Source: Stenotrophomonas sp. NA06056
Lineage (GTDB): Bacteria; Pseudomonadota; Gammaproteobacteria; Xanthomonadales; Xanthomonadaceae
NCBI RefSeq assembly: GCF_013364355.1
Contig: NZ_CP054931.1
Location: 124,001 to 188,000, forward strand
Length of the DNA: 64,000 bases
Reading direction: 5' to 3'
The position numbers were made by a program, and so were the translations under genes. This document shows, in pieces, positions 55,070-63,238 of the stretch; positions within the stretch are counted from its first letter, which is position 1, and each line of letters starts with the position of its first letter. A model generated the notes under the pieces. It had not been told where the DNA came from and made no database searches. It saw only the letters and a list, made by a program, of their open reading frames with translations.

Positions 55070-55588
55070 ATGTCCGAAGAGACCACCAACGGCGCTGTCG
55101 CGCCGGTCGATGCCGCCACCGGCCCCGCGTTCACCGTCGAGAAGATCTACGTCAAGGACGTTTCCTTCGAGTCGCCGAATGCTCCGTCGATCTTCAACGA
55201 CCAGGTGCAGCCGGAACTGCAGCTCAACCTGAACCAGCAGGTCCAGCGTCTGGGCGAGAATGCCTTTGAAGTCGTGCTGGCCGTGACCCTGTCCTGCAAG
55301 GCCGGCGAGCGCACCGCGTACGTGGCCGAAGTGAAGCAGGCCGGCGTGTTCGGCCTGGTCGGCCTGGACCCGCAGTCGATCGACGTGCTGCTCGGCACCC
55401 AGTGCCCGAACATCCTGTTCCCGTACGTGCGCCAGCTGGTCAGCGACCTGATCCAGGCCGGCGGGTTCCCGCCGTTCTTCCTGCAGCCGATCAACTTCGA
55501 AGGCCTGTACGCAGAAACCCTGCGCCAGCGCCAGGAGCAGGGCGACGCACCGTCGCTGGCTGACTCCGAGCCGGTCGGCAACGCCTGA
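55070..55588 (+). CDS. secB: Protein-export chaperone SecB
   Basis: The protein has 172 residues from ATG 55070. SecB signatures [45 protein letters not shown] and [32 protein letters not shown] are complete. It keeps preproteins unfolded and hands them to SecA. It lies 20 nt upstream of gpsA, the common order in gammaproteobacteria. Confidence 0.98.
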   Translation: MSEETTNGAVAPVDAATGPAFTVEKIYVKDVSFESPNAPSIFNDQVQPELQLNLNQQVQRLGENAFEVVLAVTLSCKAGERTAYVAEVKQAGVFGLVGLDPQSIDVLLGTQCPNILFPYVRQLVSDLIQAGGFPPFFLQPINFEGLYAETLRQRQEQGDAPSLADSEPVGNA

Positions 55589-55608
55589 TCCCGGCCGCGA
55601 CGTCACGG

Positions 55609-56634
55609 ATGAGCACTACCGCTGACAAGATTGCCGTACTCGGCGCCGGTTCCTGGGGAACCGCGCTGGCTACGCTGCTCGCCCGGCACGGTCGCCAGAC
55701 CGTGCTGTGGGGGCGCGATGCCGCCGTGGTTGAAGCCATCGACCAGCGCCACGAGAATCCGCGTTACCTGCCGGGCATTCCGTTGCCGGAATCGCTGCGC
55801 GCCACCACCGACCTGGCGTCGGCGGTGGAAGGTGCCGCGTGGATCCTGGTGGTGACCCCGTCGCATGCGTTCGGTGAAACCGTGCGTGCGCTGGCGCCGC
55901 TGCGTCCGGCCGGTGCCGGCGTGGCCTGGGCCACCAAGGGCTTCGAGCCCGGCTCCGGCCGCTTCCTGCATGAAGTGGCGCGCGACGTGCTGGGTGAGGA
56001 CGTGCCGCTGGCCGTTGTCACCGGGCCGTCGTTCGCCAAGGAAGTGACCCTGGGCCTGCCGACCGCGATCACCGTGCACGGCGACGTGCCCGAGTTCGCG
56101 CAGACGGTGGCCGAGGCCATGCACGGCCCGGCGTTCCGCGCCTACACCGGCGACGACATGGTCGGTGCCGAACTGGGCGGTGCGATGAAGAACGTGCTGG
56201 CCGTGGCCACAGGTGTGGCCGATGGCATGCAGTTGGGCCTGAACGCCCGTGCCGGCCTGATCACCCGTGGCCTCAACGAGATGCTGCGCCTGGCCGCAGC
56301 AATCGGCGCCAAGCCGGAAACGCTGATGGGCCTGGCGGGTCTGGGCGATCTGGTGCTGACCTGCACCGGCGACCTGTCGCGCAACCGCCGCCTGGGCCTG
56401 GCCCTGGGCCGTGGGCAGACGCTGCAGGACGCCATCCGCGAGATCGGTCAGGTGGTCGAGTCGGTGCAGACCGCCGACGAAGTGATGCGACAGGCGCGCC
56501 GTCATGGCATCGACCTGCCCATCTCCGACCGTGTGCGCGCCGTGCTGCATGGCGAACAGACGCCGGAAGAAGGATTGCGTGCGTTGTTGGCACGCGAACA
56601 GAAACCGGAATATCCGGACACGCTGTTCAAGTGA
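55609..56634 (+). CDS. gpsA: NAD(P)H-dependent glycerol-3-phosphate dehydrogenase
   Basis: The protein has 341 residues. The nucleotide-binding motif is [13 protein letters not shown], the substrate region is [17 protein letters not shown], and the catalytic Lys region is [20 protein letters not shown]. The late [23 protein letters not shown] is diagnostic. It makes glycerol-3-phosphate for phospholipid synthesis. A strong terminator follows at 56643. Confidence 0.98.
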   Translation: MSTTADKIAVLGAGSWGTALATLLARHGRQTVLWGRDAAVVEAIDQRHENPRYLPGIPLPESLRATTDLASAVEGAAWILVVTPSHAFGETVRALAPLRPAGAGVAWATKGFEPGSGRFLHEVARDVLGEDVPLAVVTGPSFAKEVTLGLPTAITVHGDVPEFAQTVAEAMHGPAFRAYTGDDMVGAELGGAMKNVLAVATGVADGMQLGLNARAGLITRGLNEMLRLAAAIGAKPETLMGLAGLGDLVLTCTGDLSRNRRLGLALGRGQTLQDAIREIGQVVESVQTADEVMRQARRHGIDLPISDRVRAVLHGEQTPEEGLRALLAREQKPEYPDTLFK

Positions 56635-56642
56635 ATCGAAAA

Positions 56643-56668
56643 CCCCGGCCCAGCGCCGGGGTTTTTTT
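56643..56668 (+). terminator. Rho-independent terminator after gpsA
   Basis: CCCCGGC (56643-56649), loop CCAGC, GCCGGGG (56655-56661), then seven T residues. Confidence 0.95.
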
Positions 56669-56685
56669 GTGCGTGCGCGAAACCC

Positions 56686-56708
56686 ATCCACGCATGGCGT
56701 GGATCTAC
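56686..56708 (-). repeat. SMAG-type palindrome
   Basis: ATCCACGCATGGCGTGGAT followed by CTAC, an inverted SMAG unit near the 3' ends of gpsA and the DUF4440-like gene. Confidence 0.75.
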
Positions 56709-56728
56709 TGTGGAACCCGTAACGCCCA

Positions 56729-57205
56729 TCACCGCGACCGCGGCGGCGCGTTGGTGTTGTCCATGTCCGAAAAGATCATCCACGGCCCACCCGCCACCCG
56801 CTTCAACGTCAGCGTGAACTTCCCGGTATCGCCTACGTTGTTGCCGTAGGTGTAGGCACCGATGATGTAACCGGTGGTTTCCTCGGCGGCATAGGCCAGC
56901 GCGCGCAGCCGCAACGGGCTGCTTCCCTGGCCGGCATACGCTGCCTCGATTGCTGCGCGCCCGCGCACAGGCGGCTGGTTGCTCTGCAGGATGAAACCGT
57001 CCTCGGCGAACAACCTGGCCAATGCCTTCGCATCACCCGTGCGCCACGCCTGTTCGTAATCGCGCAGCACGCGATCCAGCGCGTCAGGCAGAGTGACATC
57101 GGCAGGGCGTGCGGCGGGCGAGTGTGCGGCCGATTGCTGCGCAATGACGGGCCCGGTCATCAGCAGGCCAGCAAGAAGAATCACGGCACATCTTGAGTGG
57201 CGCAT
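56729..57205 (-). CDS. Exported SnoaL/DUF4440-like protein
   Basis: The protein has 158 residues with a signal peptide of about 22 residues (ILLAGLLMTGPVIAQ). The NTF2-like fold is suggested by VLRDYEQAWRTGDAKALARLFAEDGFILQ and the terminal KFTLTLKRVAGGPWMIFSDMDN. It would bind a small ligand or have an unknown periplasmic role. It is divergent from the Ivy-like lipoprotein gene, with a 125-nt shared upstream region. Confidence 0.87.
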   Translation of the reverse strand: MRHSRCAVILLAGLLMTGPVIAQQSAAHSPAARPADVTLPDALDRVLRDYEQAWRTGDAKALARLFAEDGFILQSNQPPVRGRAAIEAAYAGQGSSPLRLRALAYAAEETTGYIIGAYTYGNNVGDTGKFTLTLKRVAGGPWMIFSDMDNTNAPPRSR

Positions 57206-57330
57206 GTGTTTGCATCCTCACGGTGATGGATGGCGTGACCGCCAGAGTATCAACCTGGCTGGCGGGTAGAATCACACGGTCGCCGGCTTGGCGAACGCGT
57301 CGCACATCACCTACGGAAACAGGACAGGGA

Positions 57331-58011
57331 ATGAAGTCTCGAATGATTGGAATGGCAGGGATGCTCGCGTTGCTTGCCGCCTGCACGCAGGCACCGGCAC
57401 CGGACGCAGGCACCACTGCCGCGCCTGCCGCTACCGCCACGCCGGCGACGGAAGCCCCGGCCGCCACCGCCACGGTGGTCGAGAACGCGCCGTCCATCGA
57501 AGACGGCGTGGACCCCTCGGTGTGGGACAACGAAGGCGAGCCGGAAGGTGAAACCCCCGGTGCGGAGCTCACCTGCAAGGACAATCCGCTGGCCACCCAT
57601 TTCTTCACCCTGGTCGGCGGCAACAGCGTGGACGACTGCGGCCGCAAGGACCCGAAGGTGCTGGCCGCGTTCAATGCCGTGATGAAGAACACTGCGGCGG
57701 CCGAATCGCCCGATAAGGACATCCCCTCCCTGCGCGAACGCCTGTTGAGCGGTCCCAGCGGGCCTGGCGAACTGATGGTGCTGCAGGGCGAGCCGTGGTG
57801 GTTCTACACCGCCTGCCAGGCACACCAGTGCCCGACCACCGCGCTGGCGATGCTGTACTCGCCGACGCAATCGAAGATGGTCGGTCGCCTTACCGCGCGC
57901 TGCAAAGTGTGGTGGCTGGGCGAGCCGACCGCGGAGCAGCGCGCCCTGATCGAGCACGAGCGGCCGGTGGACGAGGCGATGCTGAAGGACGACGGCGATT
58001 CCTGCGGGTGA
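57331..58011 (+). CDS. Ivy-like lysozyme-inhibitor lipoprotein
   Basis: The protein has 226 residues from ATG 57331 (AGGGA upstream). The lipobox is LLAACTQ, followed by an Ala/Thr/Pro linker of about 40 residues. The C-terminal half carries an Ivy-type signature: FYTACQAHQCPTTALAMLYS, then KMVGRL, comparable to the CKPHDC loop of vertebrate-lysozyme inhibitor Ivy with the two Cys kept. It should protect murein from host lysozyme or from the cell's own transglycosylases. Confidence 0.8.
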   Translation: MKSRMIGMAGMLALLAACTQAPAPDAGTTAAPAATATPATEAPAATATVVENAPSIEDGVDPSVWDNEGEPEGETPGAELTCKDNPLATHFFTLVGGNSVDDCGRKDPKVLAAFNAVMKNTAAAESPDKDIPSLRERLLSGPSGPGELMVLQGEPWWFYTACQAHQCPTTALAMLYSPTQSKMVGRLTARCKVWWLGEPTAEQRALIEHERPVDEAMLKDDGDSCG

Positions 58012-58017
58012 CAGGCG

Positions 58018-58044
58018 GTAGCGCCGGAAGATTCTCCGGCGCTA
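58018..58044. terminator. SMAG-like hairpin between convergent genes
   Basis: GTAGCGCCGGAAGATTCTCC, then GGCGCTA, forms an AGCGCCGGA/TCCGGCGCT stem. It overlaps the stop codon of the minus-strand gene. There is no T-run, so it may be a SMAG used as a transcription barrier. Confidence 0.6.
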
Positions 58045-58410
58045 TTCCTCCGGTCGCATCCGCGCGCTGACCTGCGCGCTCAGCGCCAGGCACGCCATCA
58101 TCAAACCCTCCATCACCCGATCGCCCACATACTCGTCGTGCGGGCCGCTCTGGCGGACGCGCTCGGCCGCCAACAGCATTTCCAGCGCTACGCGCAGGCC
58201 TGCCAGTGCGCAGTCCGCATCAGCCAGCGCCACGCGGCGGCCAGGCATCGGGTGAAGCTCAGGCCAGGGCTGGCCATCGGCGGCGGCGCCTTTTCCAATC
58301 CGCGTCAGGGTGGCGATGAAGGCTGTGGGATCGAGCGCAGGCGTTTGCTCTGGTACCTCATCGTCTGCAGCGCGATAGGGTTGGGGACGGGGGAATTCCG
58401 GTGTGGTCAT
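58042..58410 (-). CDS. Small conserved protein of unknown function
   Basis: The protein has 122 residues from ATG 58410; the longer frame lacks family-like composition upstream. The N-terminal 40 residues are Pro-rich (TTPEFPRPQPYRA, VPEQTPALDP). The rest is helical: RVALADADCALAGLRVALEMLL, then GDRVMEGLMMACLALSAQV. No motif is recognised. A 7-bp hairpin (CCGCCAC/GTGGCGG, 58441-58460) lies 31 nt upstream in the leader. Confidence 0.7.
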   Translation of the reverse strand: MTTPEFPRPQPYRAADDEVPEQTPALDPTAFIATLTRIGKGAAADGQPWPELHPMPGRRVALADADCALAGLRVALEMLLAAERVRQSGPHDEYVGDRVMEGLMMACLALSAQVSARMRPEE

Positions 58411-58913
58411 GGCTGGGGCTCCGTGCAGGACAGACGGTAGCCGCCACACAAAGGTGGCGGGCGGAGACGTGGCTCGAAAACCGGGACAGTGCGTACAAGG
58501 CCGGCAGGCACAAGGCCTCCACGCTCCGCCCGCCATAGCCGGCAGACGGATTGCCGACCGGCGCCACGCGAGGTGACGCCGGCCAGCAAGCGTAAACAAC
58601 GTACGCAGTGCCACGGGTTTTCGATGCCCGGCCATCCTTTTTCGATGGCCCGTCATCTGTACCGCTGTGGCTGCACAACGCCAATCAGACAAGTTGCATT
58701 CAACGCTTGGTGCAAGACGCTTTCAGCATTTTTGCACGCTGTTAAGCCGCCCCAGACACCGATGGCGCAAGGGCCCTAAGTGATTGAGGAATGTGCGACA
58801 TGCGTCGTGGTTGCCAGCGTAGTGTGCTGTCACCTCAGCGAGGCAATGACGACAAAGCCGCCAAAAGGCGGGCGCAACTGGACTAAGCTCCTGTCGTGCT
58901 GCAGGAGCTCATT
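58411..58913. other. Gene-free region
   Basis: About 500 nt with no supported frame. It has the leader hairpin of the minus-strand gene (58441-58460) and a comparatively AT-rich patch at 58655-58745. I see no repeat family member and no clear operator. The plus-strand promoter of the next gene should be near 58800-58890. Confidence 0.6.
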
Positions 58914-59267
58914 TTGGAAAAGCCCTTGATCGTCACCCTGGAAGCGGCCTTCGCAGGATTCACCTTCCTTCCCTGGTTCGCGTGGGCGAGCAACAGCCTC
59001 AACCCGAAGCTGATTCTCCATGCAGATCATGTGGAGTATCGCGTTCTGCGGACGCGCACCCGGCCCTACGGCGAGATCGCCAGGGTGGACTATCGGAAGG
59101 CCCCTGGAACCGAGAACGTGGTGCTGGAGTTCCACGGAGCGAAGACGACTTTCATCGCCAATACCGGCTTGGTTCGACGTGCCAGGGAAGCCATCACGCT
59201 GCTGCACCAGCAGGGCTGCCCGCTTTCAGAACGAGCGCAGGCATTGCTGTTGCCTTCTGGCCCGTAG
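58914..59267 (+). CDS. Small protein of unknown function with a PH-like strand pattern
   Basis: The protein has 117 residues if it starts at TTG 58914, which has AGGAG with 6 nt spacing. GTG 58896 is an alternative without a Shine-Dalgarno. An N-terminal hydrophobic stretch (VTLEAAFAGFTFLPWFAW) is followed by repeated beta strands (LILHADHVEYRVLRTRTRPYGEIARVDY, VVLEFHGAKTTFIAN) as in bacterial PH-like domains. Function unknown. Confidence 0.68.
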   Translation: MEKPLIVTLEAAFAGFTFLPWFAWASNSLNPKLILHADHVEYRVLRTRTRPYGEIARVDYRKAPGTENVVLEFHGAKTTFIANTGLVRRAREAITLLHQQGCPLSERAQALLLPSGP

Positions 59268-59354
59268 GTTCGGCGCCGACCCCGATGGCCTCCACATGGC
59301 GCTGATGGGCGTCGGCTATTCTCGTGGCGTTAGCCCGAACATGGAATCAACCGC

Positions 59355-60119
59355 ATGCCTCCCTCCGATATGCGCGCCGGATGTGCACAGTGCCGCGATG
59401 CGGATCCGCTGCAGTTCGAATTCAGTTACGCATTCCAGCCGATCGTCGATGTGCATGCACGCAAGGTGTTCGCGCATGAAGCGCTGGTCCGCGGTCCGGC
59501 CGGAGAGCCCGCAGGTTCGGTGCTGTCACGTATCACCGCGGAGAACCGTTATTCGTTCGACCAAGCCTGCCGTGAGAAGGCGATCCGGATCGCGGCGTCG
59601 TTGAATCTGCGCTCTCATCTTTCAATCAATTTTCTGCCCAATGCCATCTATCGGCCCGAGGTGTGCATCCGTTCCACGCTGCAAGCTGCGGATCGGCATG
59701 GTTTTCCTGTTGAGCGAATCATCTTTGAAACTGTGGAGGGAGAGCAGATCAGCGATGGAAAATGGTTGGCCGAGATCCTGAGCGAGTACAAACGTATCGG
59801 CTTCAAGACGGCCATTGATGATTTCGGTGCCGGTTTTGCCGGCCTGAATCTGCTGGCCGACTTCCAGCCGGACATGGTCAAGCTGGATATGGCGCTGATC
59901 CGGGGAATCGACCATAGCCCCTCGCGTCGCGCGATCGTAGCGGGCGTGGTGTCCATGTGCGAGCAACTGGCCATCAATGTCATTGCCGAGGGCATAGAAA
60001 CCCGCGATGAGGCGCACTGCCTGTCTGATCTCGGCATCAGCCTGATGCAAGGCTACTGGTTCGGTCGGCCGCAGTTCGAGTCTGCTGCCCGCGAGGCTGA
60101 TATCACCTGGGCAATGTGA
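59355..60119 (+). CDS. EAL-domain cyclic-di-GMP phosphodiesterase
   Basis: The protein has 254 residues, essentially one EAL domain. The signature is HEALVRG. Metal and catalytic residues are present in SINFLPNAIY, FETVEGE, AIDDFGAGFAGL, MVKLDMAL, AEGIET and QGYWFGRP. The set looks complete enough for hydrolysis of c-di-GMP to pGpG. A short Cys-containing N-terminus (AGCAQCRDAD) may be a small sensor. It stands just upstream of a GAF histidine kinase. Confidence 0.92.
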   Translation: MPPSDMRAGCAQCRDADPLQFEFSYAFQPIVDVHARKVFAHEALVRGPAGEPAGSVLSRITAENRYSFDQACREKAIRIAASLNLRSHLSINFLPNAIYRPEVCIRSTLQAADRHGFPVERIIFETVEGEQISDGKWLAEILSEYKRIGFKTAIDDFGAGFAGLNLLADFQPDMVKLDMALIRGIDHSPSRRAIVAGVVSMCEQLAINVIAEGIETRDEAHCLSDLGISLMQGYWFGRPQFESAAREADITWAM

Positions 60120-60331
60120 TCGGCACACGGCGCGTCCGATCCCGGTCAGGTGTGGCCGCCTGAGGCACGCCTGCCTTCCCCATGCCCGTGCCGACTCATG
60201 GGTTGGCCTGGCAGATCCGGGTATTCGACCCCGGGCCCGTCGCGGCTTGGCCTGAAAAGGCGGCAATCGCCCTCGCATCAACCTTCGCCCGGGTTCCATG
60301 GGATGATGCGCTGCCCACCGGACGACCGACC

Positions 60332-61528
60332 ATGCAGAAGCTGACGGACCCCCATCTGCTGGACGACATCGCCGAGATTGGTCGCATCCAGGCCGTGCCG
60401 CGAATCCTGGAGACCGTAGCCCACATCACGGGCTCACGATTCACCGCCATTGCCCGCGTGACCCAGACCACCTGGACCGCGTGCGCCACGTTCGACACCC
60501 TGGGGTTTGGGCTTGTTCCGGGTGGCCAACTGGTGCTCGAGACGACCATCTGCGATGAGATCAGGCAGTCGGCGACGTCGGTGGTATTTGCGCATGCGAG
60601 CAAGCACCCGGTTTACGCCACGCATCACACGCCGCGGATCTACGGGCTTGAGAGCTATGCGTCCGTTCCCATCCATCGGCCGGACGGCAGCTTCTTCGGC
60701 ACCCTCTGCGCAATTGATTCAGCACCGGCCAACTTCGACGTAGCCCATGTCCAACGATCCATGGAGCTGCTGGCCGACCTGGTAGGAAGTTACCTCGACA
60801 AGGAAGATCGCCTTGAGCGAGCGGAAACCGCGCTCTCCGACGCGCACCGCGTCGCCGACCTGCGCGACCAGTTCATTGCAGTGCTGGGTCATGACCTGCG
60901 CAGTCCTCTGCAGGCAATCAGCATGGCTGCGGATTCGCTGGCATGTGAGGCAGGTACTGAGCGTCAGCAGCGGATGCTCGCGCACATCGCCTCAGGCGTT
61001 GCCAGAATGGATGGACTGATCAACGACGTGCTTGATTTCGCCAGGGGGCGTCTGGGCGGCGGTATTCCCATCGCGCTGCAGCTGATCAGTACGCTGGAAG
61101 AAGATCTGAAAAGGGTCGCAGAAGAGGTGGCAATCGCCACCGGTCGCCAGGACATCAAGGTCTGCATGCAGATGGACGGCGGCGTGGTCTGTGATCCAAG
61201 CAGATTGGCGCAGCTCCTGGCCAACCTGCTCACCAATGCAGCCGAACACGGAGCGCGCTCGTCGCCAATTGCGCTGACCGTCAACGCCACGTCCGAAATG
61301 CTTACGCTCGACGTACACAACGACGGACACATTCCATCAGAGAGGATGGACGCCATATTCAGTCCGTTCTCTCGCGAGAAGAGTGAGCAGCCACGGCCCG
61401 GCCTCGGCCTCGGCATCTACATTGCGTCGGAGATTGCGCGCGCTCATGGCGGCACGCTGGAGGTGCAGTCCAGCGCGGCCACCGGCACCTTGTTCACGTT
61501 CAAGATGCCCAGGCTGGAGCTTCCGTAA
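60332..61528 (+). CDS. GAF-domain sensor histidine kinase
   Basis: The protein has 398 residues from ATG 60332. An N-terminal GAF domain is followed by HisKA (FIAVLGHDLRSPLQAIS, His in GHDLRSP) and an ATPase domain (LLTNAAEHGARS, GLGLGIYIASEIARAHGG). No membrane segment is present, so it is a soluble sensor. No response regulator adjoins it, so the output partner is unknown. It is encoded 212 nt after an EAL gene on the same strand. Confidence 0.9.
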   Translation: MQKLTDPHLLDDIAEIGRIQAVPRILETVAHITGSRFTAIARVTQTTWTACATFDTLGFGLVPGGQLVLETTICDEIRQSATSVVFAHASKHPVYATHHTPRIYGLESYASVPIHRPDGSFFGTLCAIDSAPANFDVAHVQRSMELLADLVGSYLDKEDRLERAETALSDAHRVADLRDQFIAVLGHDLRSPLQAISMAADSLACEAGTERQQRMLAHIASGVARMDGLINDVLDFARGRLGGGIPIALQLISTLEEDLKRVAEEVAIATGRQDIKVCMQMDGGVVCDPSRLAQLLANLLTNAAEHGARSSPIALTVNATSEMLTLDVHNDGHIPSERMDAIFSPFSREKSEQPRPGLGLGIYIASEIARAHGGTLEVQSSAATGTLFTFKMPRLELP

Positions 61529-61586
61529 AGAAGCACTCCTCGCTGCGGTCTGACGCGACTGCTTCCTCAGCCTTCACAGCCGCGCT

Positions 61587-62339
61587 TCATTTGCGGGCGT
61601 GGCGTGCGTCCTTCTCATCGTCGCCCTTCGCAGCCGCGCGACTCTGCGCGAACTCTGGGAACGTTTCCTCGATCGAGTCCTTGTCCGGCAGCACGTAGAA
61701 CACGCCACCCTTCTCGAACGTGGACTGCACGATCTGCTCATAGAACGCGGGCGAGACGTTGATGCAGCCGTGGGTGACACGGTTGTCGTCCGGCGTGGCG
61801 GAGGCCAGTCGTTCGCTGCGCTTCTCTTTCGGGGTGCCCGGGGGGAGCGGGTGCATGGACACGGCGGAATCGTAATCCACCCACAGCACGCGTCCAGCGT
61901 CCTCGGACGGGCCATAGCCGCCAATGAAACGGCCGGCCGGGGTGGTGCGGTCGTGGCCTGGAATCGCGCTCAATGCGAGCTTGGCGACACCGGGGGCCGA
62001 GTGATCGCCGATGGCCGAACCAAACAGCGCAGGTGCCGCGCCGCGCAGCTTGCCGTCACCGCCGAAGACCAGGACCTGTGCTGCCGCCTTGTCCATGATC
62101 GCGAACGGATAGCCCTGGTTGTCTTTGCTGGCGACTACCCAGCCGGCCAGTGCAATCACGGTTTCGGATACTTCCTGGCCCTGCGGAAGTTCATCGGCGG
62201 CGTTCGCCGTTTCTGCGGCAGGTGCTTCTTTTGCTTCCTTGCCATTCTTGGCACTGGCCACGTTGGTACCTGCCAACGCCAGCGCGATGGTCAGCGCGGC
62301 CGACACGGCCCGGCGTGCAGGGAGTGAGTACGTACGAAT
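61587..62339 (-). CDS. L,D-transpeptidase (YkuD-type), possible ATT start
   Basis: The protein has 250 residues if it starts at ATT 62339, which has AGGAG at 7 nt and gives a good signal peptide (SLPARRAVSAALTIALALAG, then TNVASA). A GTG at 62381 is the longest alternative, but it lacks a Shine-Dalgarno and lies inside a hairpin. The YkuD catalytic motif is RVTHGCINVSPAFYE with an upstream His in SMHPLPPG. It links Lpp to murein or makes 3-3 crosslinks. An Lpp-like lipoprotein gene precedes it. Confidence 0.9.
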   Translation of the reverse strand: MRTYSLPARRAVSAALTIALALAGTNVASAKNGKEAKEAPAAETANAADELPQGQEVSETVIALAGWVVASKDNQGYPFAIMDKAAAQVLVFGGDGKLRGAAPALFGSAIGDHSAPGVAKLALSAIPGHDRTTPAGRFIGGYGPSEDAGRVLWVDYDSAVSMHPLPPGTPKEKRSERLASATPDDNRVTHGCINVSPAFYEQIVQSTFEKGGVFYVLPDKDSIEETFPEFAQSRAAAKGDDEKDARHARK

Positions 62340-62375
62340 GGGACGGCTCCTTCGGATGAAAACCGAGAGGCTGAA

Positions 62376-62409
62376 AGACACCAGTAGCCGGCGAAGGCCA
62401 CTGGTGTCT
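62376..62409 (-). terminator. Hairpin between the Lpp-like and L,D-transpeptidase genes
   Basis: AGACACCAGT (62376-62385) pairs perfectly with ACTGGTGTCT (62400-62409), and an inner GCC/GGC extends the stem. On the minus strand TTTC follows. It would partly terminate or stabilise the short lipoprotein mRNA upstream of the transpeptidase gene. Confidence 0.7.
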
Positions 62410-62444
62410 GGTTCAAGCGTTCATCAATGTGGGTGGGAGAGCGG

Positions 62445-62717
62445 TTAACCGCGCGGCTTGCGGCCGGCGGGCGCCCTTTCGAGCTGCTGGACGCGGCCTT
62501 CAATCTGATCCAGACGCTGGTTGGCCTGCTGTGCGGACTGGTTGGCGGATTCGGCGCTCTGCGCCGCGCCCTGCACCTTCACGTCGAGCTGGTCGAGACG
62601 TGAGTTGATCGTTGCGAACTCGTCTTTGTAGGTGGCGCAAGCACCGAGGCTTACGGTAGCAACGATGGCTACGGTGACGGCACGTGCCGCGTTCAATTGC
62701 TGCTTGGTCAGGAACAT
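62445..62717 (-). CDS. Lpp-like (alanine-zipper) outer-membrane lipoprotein
   Basis: The protein has 90 residues. The lipobox is SLGACA. The mature part is a heptad coiled coil (TINSRLDQLDVKVQ, then SAQQANQRLDQIEGRV) that resembles E. coli Lpp, including the AxxANQRLD block. The C-terminus ends GRKPRG, so the terminal Lys used for murein linkage is not the last residue. The L,D-transpeptidase gene follows on the same strand. Likely a Braun-type envelope tether or free form. Confidence 0.82.
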   Translation of the reverse strand: MFLTKQQLNAARAVTVAIVATVSLGACATYKDEFATINSRLDQLDVKVQGAAQSAESANQSAQQANQRLDQIEGRVQQLERAPAGRKPRG

Positions 62718-63238
62718 TCCACTCCCTCCTTCGTCTGGGGAGTCTGGAATATAGCGGCGTTTGTTCCCGGCGCTGCGAAGTGCTTTCAGCTGCAGTTGGA
62801 AGACGTGGATGGGCTGTGAAGGTGCGGCAAGCAGCCAACCTTAACAAGCGGGAACACGCGAGCAGTGCTGCATCGGTGGATGCCCTTGCGCCGCTTCGAT
62901 ACAGCCAATTCATCAGGATGAAGCAGGCTCACGCTGTCCTAATGAATGGGCGCAGATGAGCATTGCGGAACATCGACGCGCGCATCGCACTGCCACATGT
63001 GCTGTCCTCATCGGCGATCAGTACGACCAAACAGTCACACGCGACTTCCTGCATCCCGCGGGCTACTACATACCGCATCGAGAGTTCCCTGAACAGGAAC
63101 CTCATTCATGTACCGGTCAGTTCAATATTCAGGGCTGATTTCATCAGCAAACGGATAATTCACACCTGTCGAACGCCTCTCCTCCCTCCCCTCCCGAGGG
63201 GCGTTCGACGAAACCAAAATAATTAAAGGTGTATCCCG
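62718..63238. other. Gene-free region before the Ax21 gene
   Basis: About 520 nt without a convincing gene. Short inverted repeats are GTTCC/GGAAC (63084-63100) and CTGATTTCATCAG (about 63135-63147). The leader hairpin of the Ax21 gene is at 63168-63209. A TAATT-rich patch (63155-63160) could be part of a -10 element. Confidence 0.6.
63168..63209 (+). promoter_or_regulatory. Leader hairpin with a pyrimidine-only loop
   Basis: GTCGAACGCCTC (63168-63179) pairs with GAGGGGCGTTCGAC (63196-63209) with small register slips. The loop is nearly all C and T (cctccctcccctccc). It lies 30 nt before the Ax21 ATG, upstream of its AAAGG ribosome site. CCTCC in the loop could pair with purine-rich RNA. Confidence 0.65.

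Noticed and set aside
58691..58712. Possible NtrC-like palindrome (TTGCATTCAACGCTTGGTGCAA)
   Set aside because: The half-site spacing is wrong for NtrC, and there is no adjoining gene start.
62684..63226. Short plus-strand frames before the Ax21 gene
   Set aside because: They lack Shine-Dalgarno sites and codon bias, overlap each other and the leader hairpin, and show no family features.
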